Shown one piece after another: positions 43,411-56,000 of a stretch of DNA of 64,000 nt (positions are counted from its first letter, which is position 1; each line of letters opens with the position of its first letter). A program made the translations under genes and the position numbers. Below the pieces are notes generated by a model. That model saw nothing but the letters and a program-made list of their open reading frames with translations. It was not told the origin of the DNA and did no database searches. Origin of the DNA: Takakia lepidozioides (Eukaryota > Streptophyta > Takakiopsida > Takakiales > Takakiaceae); contig CM060733.1 in assembly GCA_030704615.1 (NCBI GenBank), positions 23,314,001 through 23,378,000 on the forward strand, given 5' to 3'.

Positions 43411-44168
43411 GCCCACTTTGCTATTTTTCATGAATGTCCAGCAACCAAAAGTACTTGAAATTCCACATCTCCCACACTGCAGGTCCAAAAACTATGAGAC
43501 CAAGCCAATGCACCCCTCCTCGTTGAGGGTTTTCCAACGGTACCCGGGCACCAACAGTGGGGCTCCACAGTTCATGACATCTCAACGTGACAAACAAAAC
43601 AAAACAAACAAACAAACAAACAGGCTTGCTTCATATATTGATAGGCTAATAATCCTTGCCAGCAAAGGAAAAAGTCTACATTACATTCACCAAAAAGAAG
43701 ACTAAATTGATGAATGATGCATAGGTAGTCCCTCCGAGACATTCTGACAGAGCCCAACTACGGGAAGAAAAAAGAGAGCCCTTCAACGCTCCTGCCAAGT
43801 GTTCTTTATTCAGAGTCAAAGACCAAATGATGTTGGAGCACAAGTGTGCACACAAGAGCCAAGAAGCCAAGTTCCCATTTCATAGGATTGACCCAGCATA
43901 CTTGTGAGTTGTCTTACATGTGTGTCTCGAGAGGTCCAAAATTCTGAAGTTGTAACCTTAGTGCCCGCGTCCCTGTGAAATCAACAATAATTTAATTTGA
44001 TGCCGTTCCCGTCTTAGCTTTGAGGAAGCTCGAGTACTCTGGTCTTTCAATTTCTCAATGTCAAAACAATAGTTTTATAGGTTGAAAAATGGCCACCGCA
44101 AATGAACCAATGCGTGAATTACTTTGTACAGATTAAGCTGGAGTTCCTATGACAACGAGGATGGCTTG
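43411..44168. other. Intergenic, 3' flank of the HAD/NT5C-like gene
   Basis: Contains an (AAAC)n microsatellite at about 43590-43620. The rest is unremarkable; the part next to 44168 is the 3' UTR of the minus-strand gene. Confidence 0.4.
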
Positions 44169-47100
44169 TCACAGAATGCTCTCCTCCAGTTTAGGGCAAT
44201 GGCGGGCGTACAAGGCCCGCTCAACCTCTGGCCAGTCCCTTACTCTTGTAATCAATGGATGAGTGGGACCTTGAGCAGTCTTACTCCATGGATAGCTGCC
44301 ATCCAAGTCAAACAGCAGCACTTCAATGCCGTGCTCTGCACACTCCAGTGCATACTTTGGGTTGTCGTCGATCAATATCTCCACCCCTAGGGACCTGGGC
44401 AAAGTAGAGAGAACAGCTGTTAATATTCGACGAGTCCAGGAAATTCCAGAAAACACACAACAGACGGGATGGAGAGAGAAAAGCAGCACAAGCCAGTTTT
44501 CAGGACCAGAGTTCCCTGGACGCCCCCAATGGTTATGCTCTAAAGGCAACGGCATAACTGCTACAGTAAAGAATGAGAGGAAAGTAAAAGTATTTATTGT
44601 ATTCAAATGCCCAAAGATAGCCAGAGGAACACTAGAGAGAGAAGAAACTTATGACTTCCAGAGGTCCAGAGTGCACGGGATACAGACGAAAATCCAGAGA
44701 AAGAGAGAGGGAGTGTGAGTTTGTTTTAGAGCGAAACGATAAGAAGGAAGAAGCAACCAAAATGTGAAGACCCTACCAATAGATGATCAGATACACACAC
44801 AGACAGAGAGAGACCTGCAAATCTCTGACTTTGGACGAGCCTTGCCCTCCAGTGCAAAGTGGTTCCCAAAATGAACCCCCTTAAATATGCTGGGATAGTG
44901 CTGCTCTATCCACTCCAATGTTGGTTTTCTTATCACATGCTGTCGCGATCTGTCCCTCCAATAGAAAGAGGATTTCTCATTACAGGACGTGTCATCGACC
45001 ATTATGTGCCCTGATAATTGACTACAAATAGTACTTTTCTATGATGCAAAAGATGTGGAAAGATCACAAATCCAGAAACAAATAAATCTGGAGAATTTAC
45101 ACTAAAATAAAACACAGACAATTGAAGCAGCGCTACAGTACTTGCACTTATCCTGAATGTCTCTAGTTGGAGCAAGTGAGCAGATTGTGCAAGGGTTTGT
45201 ACTTACGTTACCACAACCAAGTGGCAGTACAACGCCAATCGCAGCAGAGTTGGATGAGCTCCAGGAATGGGCAGAATCCCATTGTTAAAGTGCTCTGACT
45301 CAAAGAATGCATGAACACGACTGTTGGCTGCATAAAACATACAAGATGCCAAACTCAATTGTCACAGAATAATCCCTGCAAGCGTAGATTACAGACTGTT
45401 GCAATGAAACTTAACTTTGTTGGAGAAAACCTCTCCGTTTCATCTAAAACTAGCCATCTTTACATCTCAATGGGCAAATGCCTGCTGAAATTGAACCCTG
45501 GACGGAAGGTGAGAAAACTGCCCGAGTCAACCCAATCAGCAATGTCTTTACTGTTTGAGCTACAGTCTCCATTAGAAGTTGGGGGAATTTAGGCTACAGT
45601 GTAACCAGGGCCTATCATTTCAATCAGCACCCACGTAGCATAATCTCCAACATAGAACACCATGGATCTAAGCAAAAGGACAACCTAGAGTGTGGCCACA
45701 GTGCCCTGACCTCTCACTTATCTGCTGGTAATTTGACAGCTAAAACAGTAAATAGGACAGATGAATTGATACTTAACTCACCCTAATCAACACCAACCTC
45801 AAAACCTTCAATAAGGCTAGTTGTAATACCTTCAGCTTGGGAGCATTTCCAGATCTGCAAAGAGACCCCCACAAATTTCATCCTTATTCTCTGGCCTGGA
45901 TTTACCACTACAGAGAGCTTCCATGGCCAGCTTTGACCCTCGACAGACAGCACATCAAACTGCAAAAGTTTTTCCAGCATACATTGCACTAAAGGCTGCA
46001 CATGTCAAGTTTATATAACGAAAATGGCATTTACAGGATTGAAGCTTGAGAAATTTTTACAGGGCAGCCCTTGAACCCAGTGAGTGCTTAAACCCTAGAT
46101 GTCACACTTTCTATCATCAAACAAGGTTTGTAAGCATCACCCACCTTCATGAAATCATAGACATGGTACTCAGACAGTTTGTGATGTAGCAGATACTCTT
46201 CAGCAATGAAGGTGTTCAATGTGGCAAGAAAGCTGCCAAGCACTGCAAGAACAAGACAGTGACTGAGAGTGATTGCAACATTTAACATAGGGGCCAGTCC
46301 CTGAGTGACTGACTTGAGCTGGATCCAAGAATAGTCTAGGGGAGATTAGCCCTTCGGGGGTAGTGACACCATAAGTTACACCTGCTTCTGGCAGGAGCCT
46401 TCCTCGAGGAGGGAATCTACAGTTGATCAAATGGACTGAGCCATGATTAAGACTTCCCTTACTCACTAGCCTATTTTTTGAACTATCCTCATATTAGTTT
46501 AAGCAGCCTTAAGTTTATTTGTTCAGAACTTAAAAAGTTTTACAGTGCCTAGGAGCTCCAAAAAGGTTGGGATCTCTGGTGGAAAATGTATATCAACAAT
46601 ATAAATCAATCCGCAAGCAGTGCTGCTCACACCCAGCTGCTCTTGGCAGAGAGAAAGAAAGAAGGAAGGACAGAAACTTCTAAACTTCTGCAGGAGGGCT
46701 AGCATCTCCCTCGGATCTCTACAGAGAGGACAGAGAAAGATACAGAGAGCTAAGGGCCAATGCACTTTAGGTGCTGACTTTACTCCCGAAGAGAATAAAT
46801 CTAGCAAAAGTTGTTCCCCAGCCTGTTTTGAACTGAAATAGTCAATTGGAAATCACTTGATTCTCAACCAAAACTAGCATGGAGGCTTATTACCACATAA
46901 AACTCTCCAGCAACAAGCTGATATTTCTTCTGCCGAGTTTTGACCTTTAGCATTTCAACAATCTGGGAAATACAGTTGATGGACAATTTTAGACGGAATA
47001 ATCGGCTAAGGAAGCAGAAAGAGGTAATGCCGATGCACACCTTCATCGACATCCACAGCCACGTGCAACAGCTTCGGTGAAACGTTGGACGAACCCGGCA

Positions 47101-47566
47101 ACACCAAACTCTGCTCATGACCGAGACACGTATCCTCATCATCTAAGACACTGCGAAGAGACCCCGATCCTTCAGAGGCTGTGATAAATGGTGCATCCTG
47201 TCGTCTTGATTGCTCCACTATTACTGCATTCTTATAACCCGCAGACGGCAGAGTCTCAATTACTCTGATCAAGTCATCTGAAAATCTTGCAGCTTCCAAC
47301 TTACTATGAAGTCGACGGCTGTTCTGATTGCAAGAACGTAAGACTCGAATTCGCAACTTGGAAAAATGATGTGGTAAATTATCTTTGCTTTTGGCATTTC
47401 CACTCGTTCGATGAGTAAAAATTCCGCTAGTGCCCCTCCACACTGCGCGCCTGGGCTTCGACGCTGTTGTCGACGCGTCGTTTCCACAAGAAAAACATAA
47501 CACAGATTTTGTAACAGGAAGTGATCCCGACACGGCTGCTTTAAAAGCCATGCCAGCCACAATCAA
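44169..47566 (-). CDS. HAD-superfamily NT5C-like 5'-nucleotidase, predicted plastid protein
   Basis: Six exons with consistent phases: 47566-47041, 46242-46145, 45854-45830 (25 nt), 45327-45207, 44949-44815 and 44394-44169 (376 residues). A second in-frame Met lies five codons after the first. About 70 N-terminal residues are Ser/Arg/Lys-rich, like a transit peptide. HAD motif I is HVAVDVDEVLGSF with the two nucleophile/acid aspartates, split by intron 1. Then come the cap segment (TFIAEEYLLHHKLSEYHVYD), motif II (LVVVTSRQHVIRKPTLEWIE), HFGNHFALEGKARPKSEICR with the motif III Lys, and motif IV (VEILIDDNPKYALECAEHGI). The product should remove phosphate from a nucleotide or a small phosphorylated metabolite; the substrate is not known. 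SINE-like fragments lie in introns at about 45490-45580 and 46320-46420. Confidence 0.9.
45490..45580 (-). mobile_element. Degraded tRNA-derived SINE in an intron
   Basis: On the minus strand, GTAGCTCAAACAGTAAAGAC is followed at tRNA-like spacing by CCAGGGTTCAATTTC. No body similarity to the other SINEs was noticed. Confidence 0.45.
46320..46420 (+). mobile_element. SINE body fragment in an intron
   Basis: TTAGCCCTTCGGGGGTAGTG and ACACCATAAGTTACACCTGC closely resemble the body of the SINE at 14430-14480. The tRNA-like head is missing or degraded. Confidence 0.6.
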
Positions 47567-48887
47567 GCAAACTACTTTCTTGCAATGGCTTCGCCCCGAG
47601 CTTGATTATCGAAAAAATAAAAAGAGTCCCGCTCTGATTTGAAGAATGTGTATTCAAGATCTTAAATCCAAGCACAAAGATCCGACCAAAGTTCATCAAC
47701 TTCACACTCCAGAGTCAGCTATATCGCCATGCAACCTTCCGATACATATCCGCAACTGTAAGCAGTCAAGACCGCCACGGCCCGTGCTGCTTTCCCCTCT
47801 GGCTCCACTACAAATCCCTGCTACGAACTCAAAAAATCGCAAGATCTTATTAGCAGCCTATCACATCATCACAGGTCCAGATACTCATGTACAGGAAAAC
47901 TACCGGTAGGCGTCACGAGGGGCACTTCTGGAATTTGATACTAGCGCTCTGCTTGCTTCCACTCACCACACACCGCAAATCACCTTCACCAGATTCCCGC
48001 GCACCATCGCTAGCCTCCTAAATCCGAAGCTAGATTCTCCTCCTCTCTTCCCCATCGCCTTGTTCCCGCGGCTCTTCTTCTCTCTTCTTCTTCTCTCTCT
48101 CTCTCATGCGGCAATACGCTGACGCTTCCTCGCGGTCACCCTAACCGGACCCACGCACCGGTACTCCGTTAAATGTTTTTTTTCTCTTATTTTTTAAATT
48201 TAAGTGTTTTCTTTTCTAGCGAAAAATCGCCAGATTTCGACCTGGAAAATGGGTAGGTACTTGTACAGAGGAATTATGGTGGGGTAAAACTCGAAAAATT
48301 CGCAAGAAAGCGCGCCAGTATTCAACTTGAGTATCAGAAATCCGACTTTGCCTACGTGGACCTGTTATAACATGCCACCTTTTATTTTTCTACTTTTCGA
48401 ACCTTTGCCACCTCGCTTTGTCGCCACATAGCGATTTTGGAAAAATAAAAAATAAAAAATAAAAAATAAAAAATAAAACACTGCAAGTCTGTCACAGCTA
48501 TATTAATTAATATTCATTTTTATTTAATCACATCACTAAGTGATTTTGTTTTCAGATTGGAAAATAACAGGAGTGGCTACTGAGTTTTGCAGGAAATAGC
48601 TATTTTCAATCCACTGAAATTTGGACAGAATCATCCTACTCTGTACTTTCATCCATGTATATCATCCATATTAGGCGAATTCATCCTCAGTTGAGAATTT
48701 TGGCGATTTCATCCATGAGAAAATAGGGAATTTACTACAGAATATTCGTTTTGTTTTATTGAGGTCGAAAAAGTGCGAAATTTCGCCAGAAATAAAAACA
48801 CTAAGATGATGATGGTCACTTACAGCTAATACAATCCCCCTGTTAAAAACAAAAAAACAAGAAAAAACAAATTAATATCATTATATA
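47567..48887. other. Upstream region of the nucleotidase gene and intergenic DNA
   Basis: Pyrimidine-rich (CTTCTTCTCTCTCTCT) around 48050-48110, and an (AAAAT)n microsatellite at about 48443-48476. No coding exon is supported. Confidence 0.45.
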
Positions 48888-49050
48888 CAGCTGGTAGCTG
48901 ATCTGTCTTTGCGTCAAACCCGGTAGATCGGGGATCAAATCCGGCTACCTGTGGCTTGGGATGGTCCTTGTATGCTTCAAGGGCTATTAAAGGGGGTTAG
49001 TTTTTCCCCCTCCTCTGTAAGGAGGGCCGGAGTTGTCGCTCGTTTTGAGA
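48888..49050 (+). mobile_element. tRNA-derived SINE
   Basis: The head GGTAGCTGATCTGTCTTTGC and the B-box GGGGATCAAATCCGG are followed by GGGCTATTAAAGGGGGTTAG and the hairpin-like CCTCCTCTGTAAGGAGG. Similar to the SINE at 26.45 kb. Confidence 0.6.
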
Positions 49051-49529
49051 AAATAGAGAAAAGGGGAAAAAAAACCAAATACAGGTATCTAATGATGCAC
49101 TAAGTTAATTAACCATGGTTGGGGAGCAGGCCGGCCAAACGTCGGGTGGATTGCGGCGGCCCGGCCCGCTGCAACGGTCTCTTGCAAATGAAGCACGTTT
49201 TTCGTCCATGTCGGGAATCTGCGGTCGCATTTATCATCCACTCTATCCAAGATCTCTAGATACTGTTCGTTCATTTGGTAAGTAACCAATAATGAGAAGC
49301 CAGATGGCAGCTTTATTGGTTGCTTACAAATTCGGATTCGTTGCACCTGGACGTATGGTTAACTTATCGTGCTTGTCTCTCGCAGGGCCGCCATAGCATA
49401 CTTCCCGAGATTTGTGAGCTGTGAAGGTCTTTAGGGTCTGCAATCCTCACGAATGGAAGGACAGGGACGACCTAGATTAGAAAGCGTGGTGCTTTCTGAT
49501 GCAGTGATGCATCCATTGACATACTAAAC

Positions 49530-49900
49530 CCACTGTGCTCAGGAATCTCCTGTAAGGTGGATCATGCAGAAGCGCAGTGGGTTAGACGAGTTCAATCAGC
49601 GTTTGTGAACCTCCATTTCTGAAACTAACAAACTAGCAAAGACAAGTTCACAGTTGTTGGTTGAGAACATGCGGGAGCAGGAGAAGCAAACCAAAGAATG
49701 TATGTAATCTCAATTTACCAAAATCTCATAATAGATAATATATGTACATCTTTGTGAACCTCCATTTCTGAAACTAACAAACTAGCAAAGACAAGTTCAC
49801 AGTTGTTGGTTGAGAACATGCGGGAGCAGGAGAAGCAAACCAAAGAATGTATGTAATCTCAATTTACCAAAATCTCATAATAGATAATATATGTACATCA
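49530..49900 (+). pseudogene. Unrecognised coding-like exon, duplicated
   Basis: From 49543 the plus frame reads WIMQKRSGLDEFNQRL, one stop, then TNKLAKTSSQLLVENMREQE, and ends at a donor-like GTATGT. It looks like the coiled-coil end of a trihelix or transposon accessory protein. The second half is repeated by the 149-bp duplication. No family is assigned. It may be a relic or an exon of an unannotated gene. Confidence 0.4.
49602..49899. repeat. Perfect 149-bp tandem duplication
   Basis: The unit starting TTTGTGAACCTCCATTTCTG and ending ATATATGTACATC lies at 49602-49750 and again at 49751-49899. I noticed no mismatch, so it is either very recent or an assembly artefact. Confidence 0.92.
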
Positions 49901-50067
49901 TCGGTCATGCGCACCAATTCAGCTTTCTCAACAATGTCTCATGGGTCTCTTCTTACTTTTCACACTAAACTCAGTACACTAAGTACACCTGTGATTACTG
50001 AGCTTTCCTACGTTGTGCAAATTTATACAAAGCAGAGTACATCAGTGTCCCAGGCAGCACAAGGCAG

Positions 50068-53000
50068 TTAGAAATTCTCCACATGCTCCTCAAGCTGCAC
50101 GCCTAGGGCTGCCATTATCTCCAATGCTGCAAACCACACATCATATGAGTGTTATGATGGACCACATCAGCAAGCATCATGCTATCTGATCTGAAGTCAA
50201 TGCTTTGCAAACAAATTCTCTCTATCTACAGAAAGTATGATCCCCGATGTCTTCCACGGGAGCACATGTGAAAGATGATTTCCAATGGAAAAGTGTGTCA
50301 ACTCCATAATAACACAGAGTTTTGTACCCTGGTGCACATGTGAAACATATGAACCACCCTTTGAGGGCTAGTACTTGGCACCTACACACTAGATGGATCA
50401 AAAAGCCCAAAGATTGTTTTGTAACATGTGAAGAGATGATCCCCAGTTTGGAATGGTTGGTATCCTGTGTGCACCGTGCCCTTGTAGAGAAGCACAGCAC
50501 AGGCAATGTTCACAGGGCGAGGCCAATTAGTACCTATCTCCAGAGTGAAGAATGTGGGATGGCTCTGCACCTCTGGTACCCACGACAAGCAGAAACAAAA
50601 ACAAAGGCTAACTTTGGAAGGAAAGTACCTGGGCCATAGACCTCAGCAGCCAACGGCCGTAGAACACCTCGGGATTTCACTTCACCAAACAGTAACAACT
50701 GTGATCACACCACAGAGCAATAATAACTGTATGTAAGACTTGCTTTGAAGGGGCGCATATATGTATGTGCTGGTCTACCACTTTCACCTGCCCAGTTCAT
50801 TTCAGGGTAAAGATATGAATGTGTTAATTGATCCCTACTCTGCATGCAGCCTCAGCAGAGGGTCACAACATTATTATGACGCTCTGTCAGTGGAAGGAAA
50901 AGAACCTTGCAAGGTATCGGCACAAAAGGGATGAGAGAGAGGTAAAAACAAAGAATTTACTGTCTGTGGGAGGACCAAGGATGTCAGGCAGAGAGAGAGC
51001 TTACCTGAGCTGCAATGGCTGCTGGCAGGCCCACTGTTCGGGCCATTGCACTCTGTGGTCTTACTGGTGATGTCATTCCACACTCACAAGTTTCTCCAAG
51101 AGCAAGCAAAGTGGCAGTATGACGCTCACTGAGGCGACCATCATCATACACTACCTTCAGCTCATGGTGAAGCACCACCATATCCTGCTTGGCCAGTCCC
51201 CCTTCCCTCATTTAACTTCTCTCTCTGGACGTTATAAAGTTCCTTCTTCCTAGTGGTGCTTTGTTTGTTGTGTCCTTGTTCCAGAAGCTCTTTGAGCTTC
51301 CCAGGGATGTTATAAAGTATCATTTCTTTTCATTTCTTTTTCCTCTCTGGGTGAAGATTTCTGGTTTTATTTTGTTCCATGGGCCCTTGGGACTCCTGTG
51401 GATCTTGTAAAATTGCTTTTTCTTCCTTTCTCTGAGCTTTCTGCGGACGTTATAAAGCACCGTTTCATTTCATTCTCACACACAAAGGTGAGTCACACTA
51501 CTGAAAACTCTCCTCATGATAGTGCTCCACGCCCAAACTAAGGTTGCTACCAAATGGAGAGCCTTGTAGCTGGTAAGGGCCACAAAGCAACCGCATCTGT
51601 TCTGGAAGCACTGTGATCTTGAGTTTCCAGTAAGGTTATATCTACCTACTGACTTTGAAACAGACCATCTATACAATTTGATAACCTGTCCCAAAACAGA
51701 CGACATCAAAGAAACCATGTTGGGTACTGCTCTTGGCAACTTCTAGACCAGATTTTCACCGTAGAGTGGCATGTAAAACTCAAGTGCTACCTGCTCATTG
51801 GCAGCATATGTGAGTCTCTCTTCCATGCGATGACACAAAATGTCGAAAGGACTCTTGCAAGCTTCAGGAACATCCTCCTTCACATCAAGCCCCAGCCACC
51901 TACAGAAACCATGCATGCACTCCACTGATTTGGCTTGAATTGGTATAACATGCTTTGGACCCTTAGCTTACAACAGATAGCACACATTGGTTAGGGCACC
52001 CTTGCCACATAGTACATGGTCCTGCATTCAAGCTCAATTGTGGCCTACAACATAGGCCACTGACTGTATGTGGTCCACCCAGCTGCAAGTGGGCCACTTT
52101 CTCCAATGGGTCACCTCCAAGCTTTAAAGGCACGGAGATAAGGATCTAGCAAATCTATCCTGCTCACAAAGGCAAACAGACAAACAACAGACAGACTGTT
52201 GTTCACTATGGCTAGGATCAATTTTTCCTTTCTCATGCTGAAGGTCAACAACTCTGAACAGACCCAGAACTTGTAGCTATCAAAGTGACCATAATTGAAG
52301 ACAAGAGAACGACGGATGTTGTGCTTATCAGTTCATTTACCTGATGCAATTTGCAGCTCTCAAAGCAACACTGGGGTCCTTGCAACAGCCGAGGCTCGCC
52401 AGTTTCTCGGTAATGGCACATCTCAATGAGGTGTCATTTCTCTGTGTTGGAGTCCCAGCAGCTGTTGACTGCATTTTTTGCTCAGAAAGCTGACAAAGAA
52501 GGGCTTCTAGAACTGCTTTGTAAGTCGGCTGTCCTGAGCCTGAAGCATCCTTGGGCCAGTCAAGCATGGGGTGTGGTTCTGTGTTGAAAAATCCGAGCTC
52601 ACCCAAAGCTGCCATGACTTCACTAAAGCCTGCAAGGAACCAGTACTCCACAATATGACTATGATTGACCATTTCACTCTGTCACCCATGGTATTTGCCA
52701 TGGTATTGTTTGAATGACCCAGGGTGAGAAAGGGATGGAAGAAAGTGGAAACGACTTAATTTCCCAGACAGATGGAGATAATATGAAGGTAGAGCTCTGC
52801 AAAAGAGATCAGCTCAACTTCAAACGAAGCAGATAGAAAGAGAAAAGAAGAAGCAAATTTCCTATATCTACTGGCAGTTGATGAGCTGCCTGTGCAGATA
52901 AGCAAGAAACTTTATAATGTGCACCTGAAGCTCTGAGAGCTCATGGGATTAAAAGCCAGAACACCTTGAGTACTACCATTACTGGTCAGACAAACTGAGA

Positions 53001-56000
53001 ACAGCCTGACAGGTACTAGTCACTACCACCAATGTTCTGTGATTCCCAAAGCAGGAAGGCCCCACAAAAGAAAAAAAATCTTTGGCAGACCAAATAGGGC
53101 CCAACGAAAGGAGAAATCAAAACCCAAGTTGCAAGAAATCAGAGTGCCTCCTGCATGTAAGCACTTAGACGGTCTGACAGACTAACTGCTGTAAATTACC
53201 GGTTCACAGAGCATGCACCTTCATAACGGAGGGTAGCTCGGAAGATGGTGGATGCTTCATTGGCAATGCCATAGAGGTCACCATACTTCAAAGAATCTCG
53301 GTTGGGCAGCCTTTCCAGTGCGAATGCTGGCAAGTTTCGAAGCCGCACTGGCACTGCTGATGAGAAGAGATCTTCACCTGCATCCAGTCCTCTTCTTACT
53401 CAGTATTGGAAGGGATACAACAGACCCGAATCTACCAACATCAATATCTCAACCCCACATGTAGGAGCAAGAAAGGCACTAGGTCAGCCAACAGCATAAC
53501 TGCATCCTGCAGGACTTACTAGTAAATGATATTTGTCCTTCATGTGGACTTCTGCCTGTAGTATAAACTGTAAACCTGCATAGAATTGCTTGATTCTATG
53601 GTGTAAAGAGAATAAAATTGTGTGCCCATCTTGCAGCCACTCCAACAAAATTGGACTCTAACATGTCCCTGAGGATTGGTGTTGCTCTTATGATCCTGCC
53701 TGGGAATCAAACTATACATCTTAAATATACATACATTTGGGTTGGGCTCACCTGCAACTTCAATTTTGTCACCTCCATACAAGTAGACAGCCGGATTACG
53801 TCCAGCTTTGATTGCGCCTGAAGGATTCCAGCTGTGCCAGAGATGCCAGAGAAGAAATATCCACAGAGATCCCAGCGTCAAACAGTAGCTATATTATGTG
53901 AAGTAGTCAGCATTGACAGACAGCCTCTGGTTCAAGTAAACTTCTGGCACATGTTGGAAGCTCCACTATGCCTGGAGCAGTCATGCCATGCCCCACAAAT
54001 GTGGGCTGATTACTAGTAATGCAGGTGTCAAGTACATGTAATGCAATGAATGTCATGTACTCTGGTGACCCAGGCATGTTTATGAGGTAAGATTCCGCCG
54101 CTGACAAAATATGTTAGGTGATATAGAAAGCCATGCAGACCTGAACTTGTAGCCAAGAGGGTTGTTGGCTGCTGTAGGGGCAGGAAGCCCCCCACAAAAT
54201 GACACAAAAGACTGCACTCGCCCTCCTCTCAAATGTGCCAAGTCTATCATCTTCATTGCCATCATATGATCTGCACAAAGTAAAACGTAAATCCTCTAGG
54301 CCTTCATTGCCAATGTCACAGACATCTCAATTAAACTAGAAGCGAGAATGTATCATCTTCGGGAGATTTAGAGTTTGTCAATGTCCATTCTATGCTAAGA
54401 AAGCACAAGGAGTTTCACTAACATCACGATGAAAACACAGGGGCCAACCAACCTATGCCAGGATCCAGTCCCATTTCGCAAAGTAGTGATACACCAGCAT
54501 CTTTGGCCCTCTTATGTAACGCAGCCATCTCTGGGCTCACATAGCTTGCTGTCACCAAATGCTTCTTCAGCTGTCATGGACGCAACAATTGGAGTGAGAA
54601 AATCACTCTAACATGTCTCAAGAATCCAAAACACACCCAATGGCAATGTCCCCTCCCCAAAGCTAGGCTTCCTGGAGACAAATGACTCTATTTGTGCTGA
54701 TAGACTTAAAAGGAGGATTCATGGTCCAATTGATTTTTACCCATCCAACATATATTCAATTTCAAAGTTCCTGAAGCCCGCATGTGGAGATAGGCTTGCT
54801 ACAGGACATGATTTAGTGATCTGTATCTTCTGGCACTTGGGATGATGCTGATCACAGGTCCACAATACTTTCTTCTCACTCTTGGAAACCATAGCAGGGG
54901 CACAATGATAGAGTTGGTGAGGCCGGCACCTCGATGCACGCCACGGCCACAGGCACATGGCAGTCAGCAGGAAGCAAGCTTATCACCACCATTGCCTGCT
55001 TGCACACACCCATCAATTCGAAGGATAAATGAGAGAAATGAAATGAAATGAAATGGTGCTTTATGACGTCCGCGGAAAGCTCATAGAGCTTATGGGACAA
55101 AATGGAAAGAAAAACTTGAGAGAAAACAGGAAAACCAGAGAGATAAGAACTATTGTTCTAGTGATTGTCTAAGGGTGAATGCCTCGTGCAGGTAGGCTGC
55201 CAAGCATTTCTGATCTTCATAGTGATAGACCTCAGTGAGAGATTGGGTTCCACGGAATAGACAATAGAGAGAAAGAAGAACGAGAAAAGAGTCCTATAAC
55301 ATCTGCAGGGGCCCCAAAATCCCATGGGACCAGAAATGAAATAAGATCCAAACTTTATAATATCCATGGAGAGCCAGAAGGGCCTATGGGACAAGAAATG
55401 ACATGAAATGGTACTTTGTAATGTCTGCGGAAAGCTCAAAGAGCTTACGGGACAAAAGAAACAAGAAAGAGAGAGGGGCCCTCCATAAGCAGCCCAAAAG
55501 CAAGTATTGCTCAAGAAATGAAATGATACTTTATAAAGTCCACAGGGTCATGAGGAACAAACTAAGCACTACTTTAGAGTTCACTGAGTGTCTCCCAAAA
55601 ATGAAGTGCCTCAAAGTAGTTAGGCCATGAGGCACTTTGGATCTTTAAAGCTGAAGGCCTCAGCCAAAGATTGGGATGCTCTAAAGAGTGTACTCATAAG
55701 ACGTTGTTTGCCGTAGCCTTGTGGCCATTGACCCCGCGCCCAGTTTGAGCGGGAACAAAAGGAACATAACCTACCTCTGTCAGGGGCTGACGTTGGTAGT
55801 AAGACTTACCTTCATATAAAGAATTAATCCGGGTTTTCTAGATATCCTCTAGAAATCCCTTCACACAAGCATCAATCTGCTGTGTGTGATTTGCCCAAAA
55901 ACTAGGCCTTAGGAGGGCCTGGGCTTTTGGCTCAGCCTCGAGACTTTCAAAGTTGGTAAACAGGGGTACAGGCACAATTCCCTTGATAGAGTTGAAGAGA

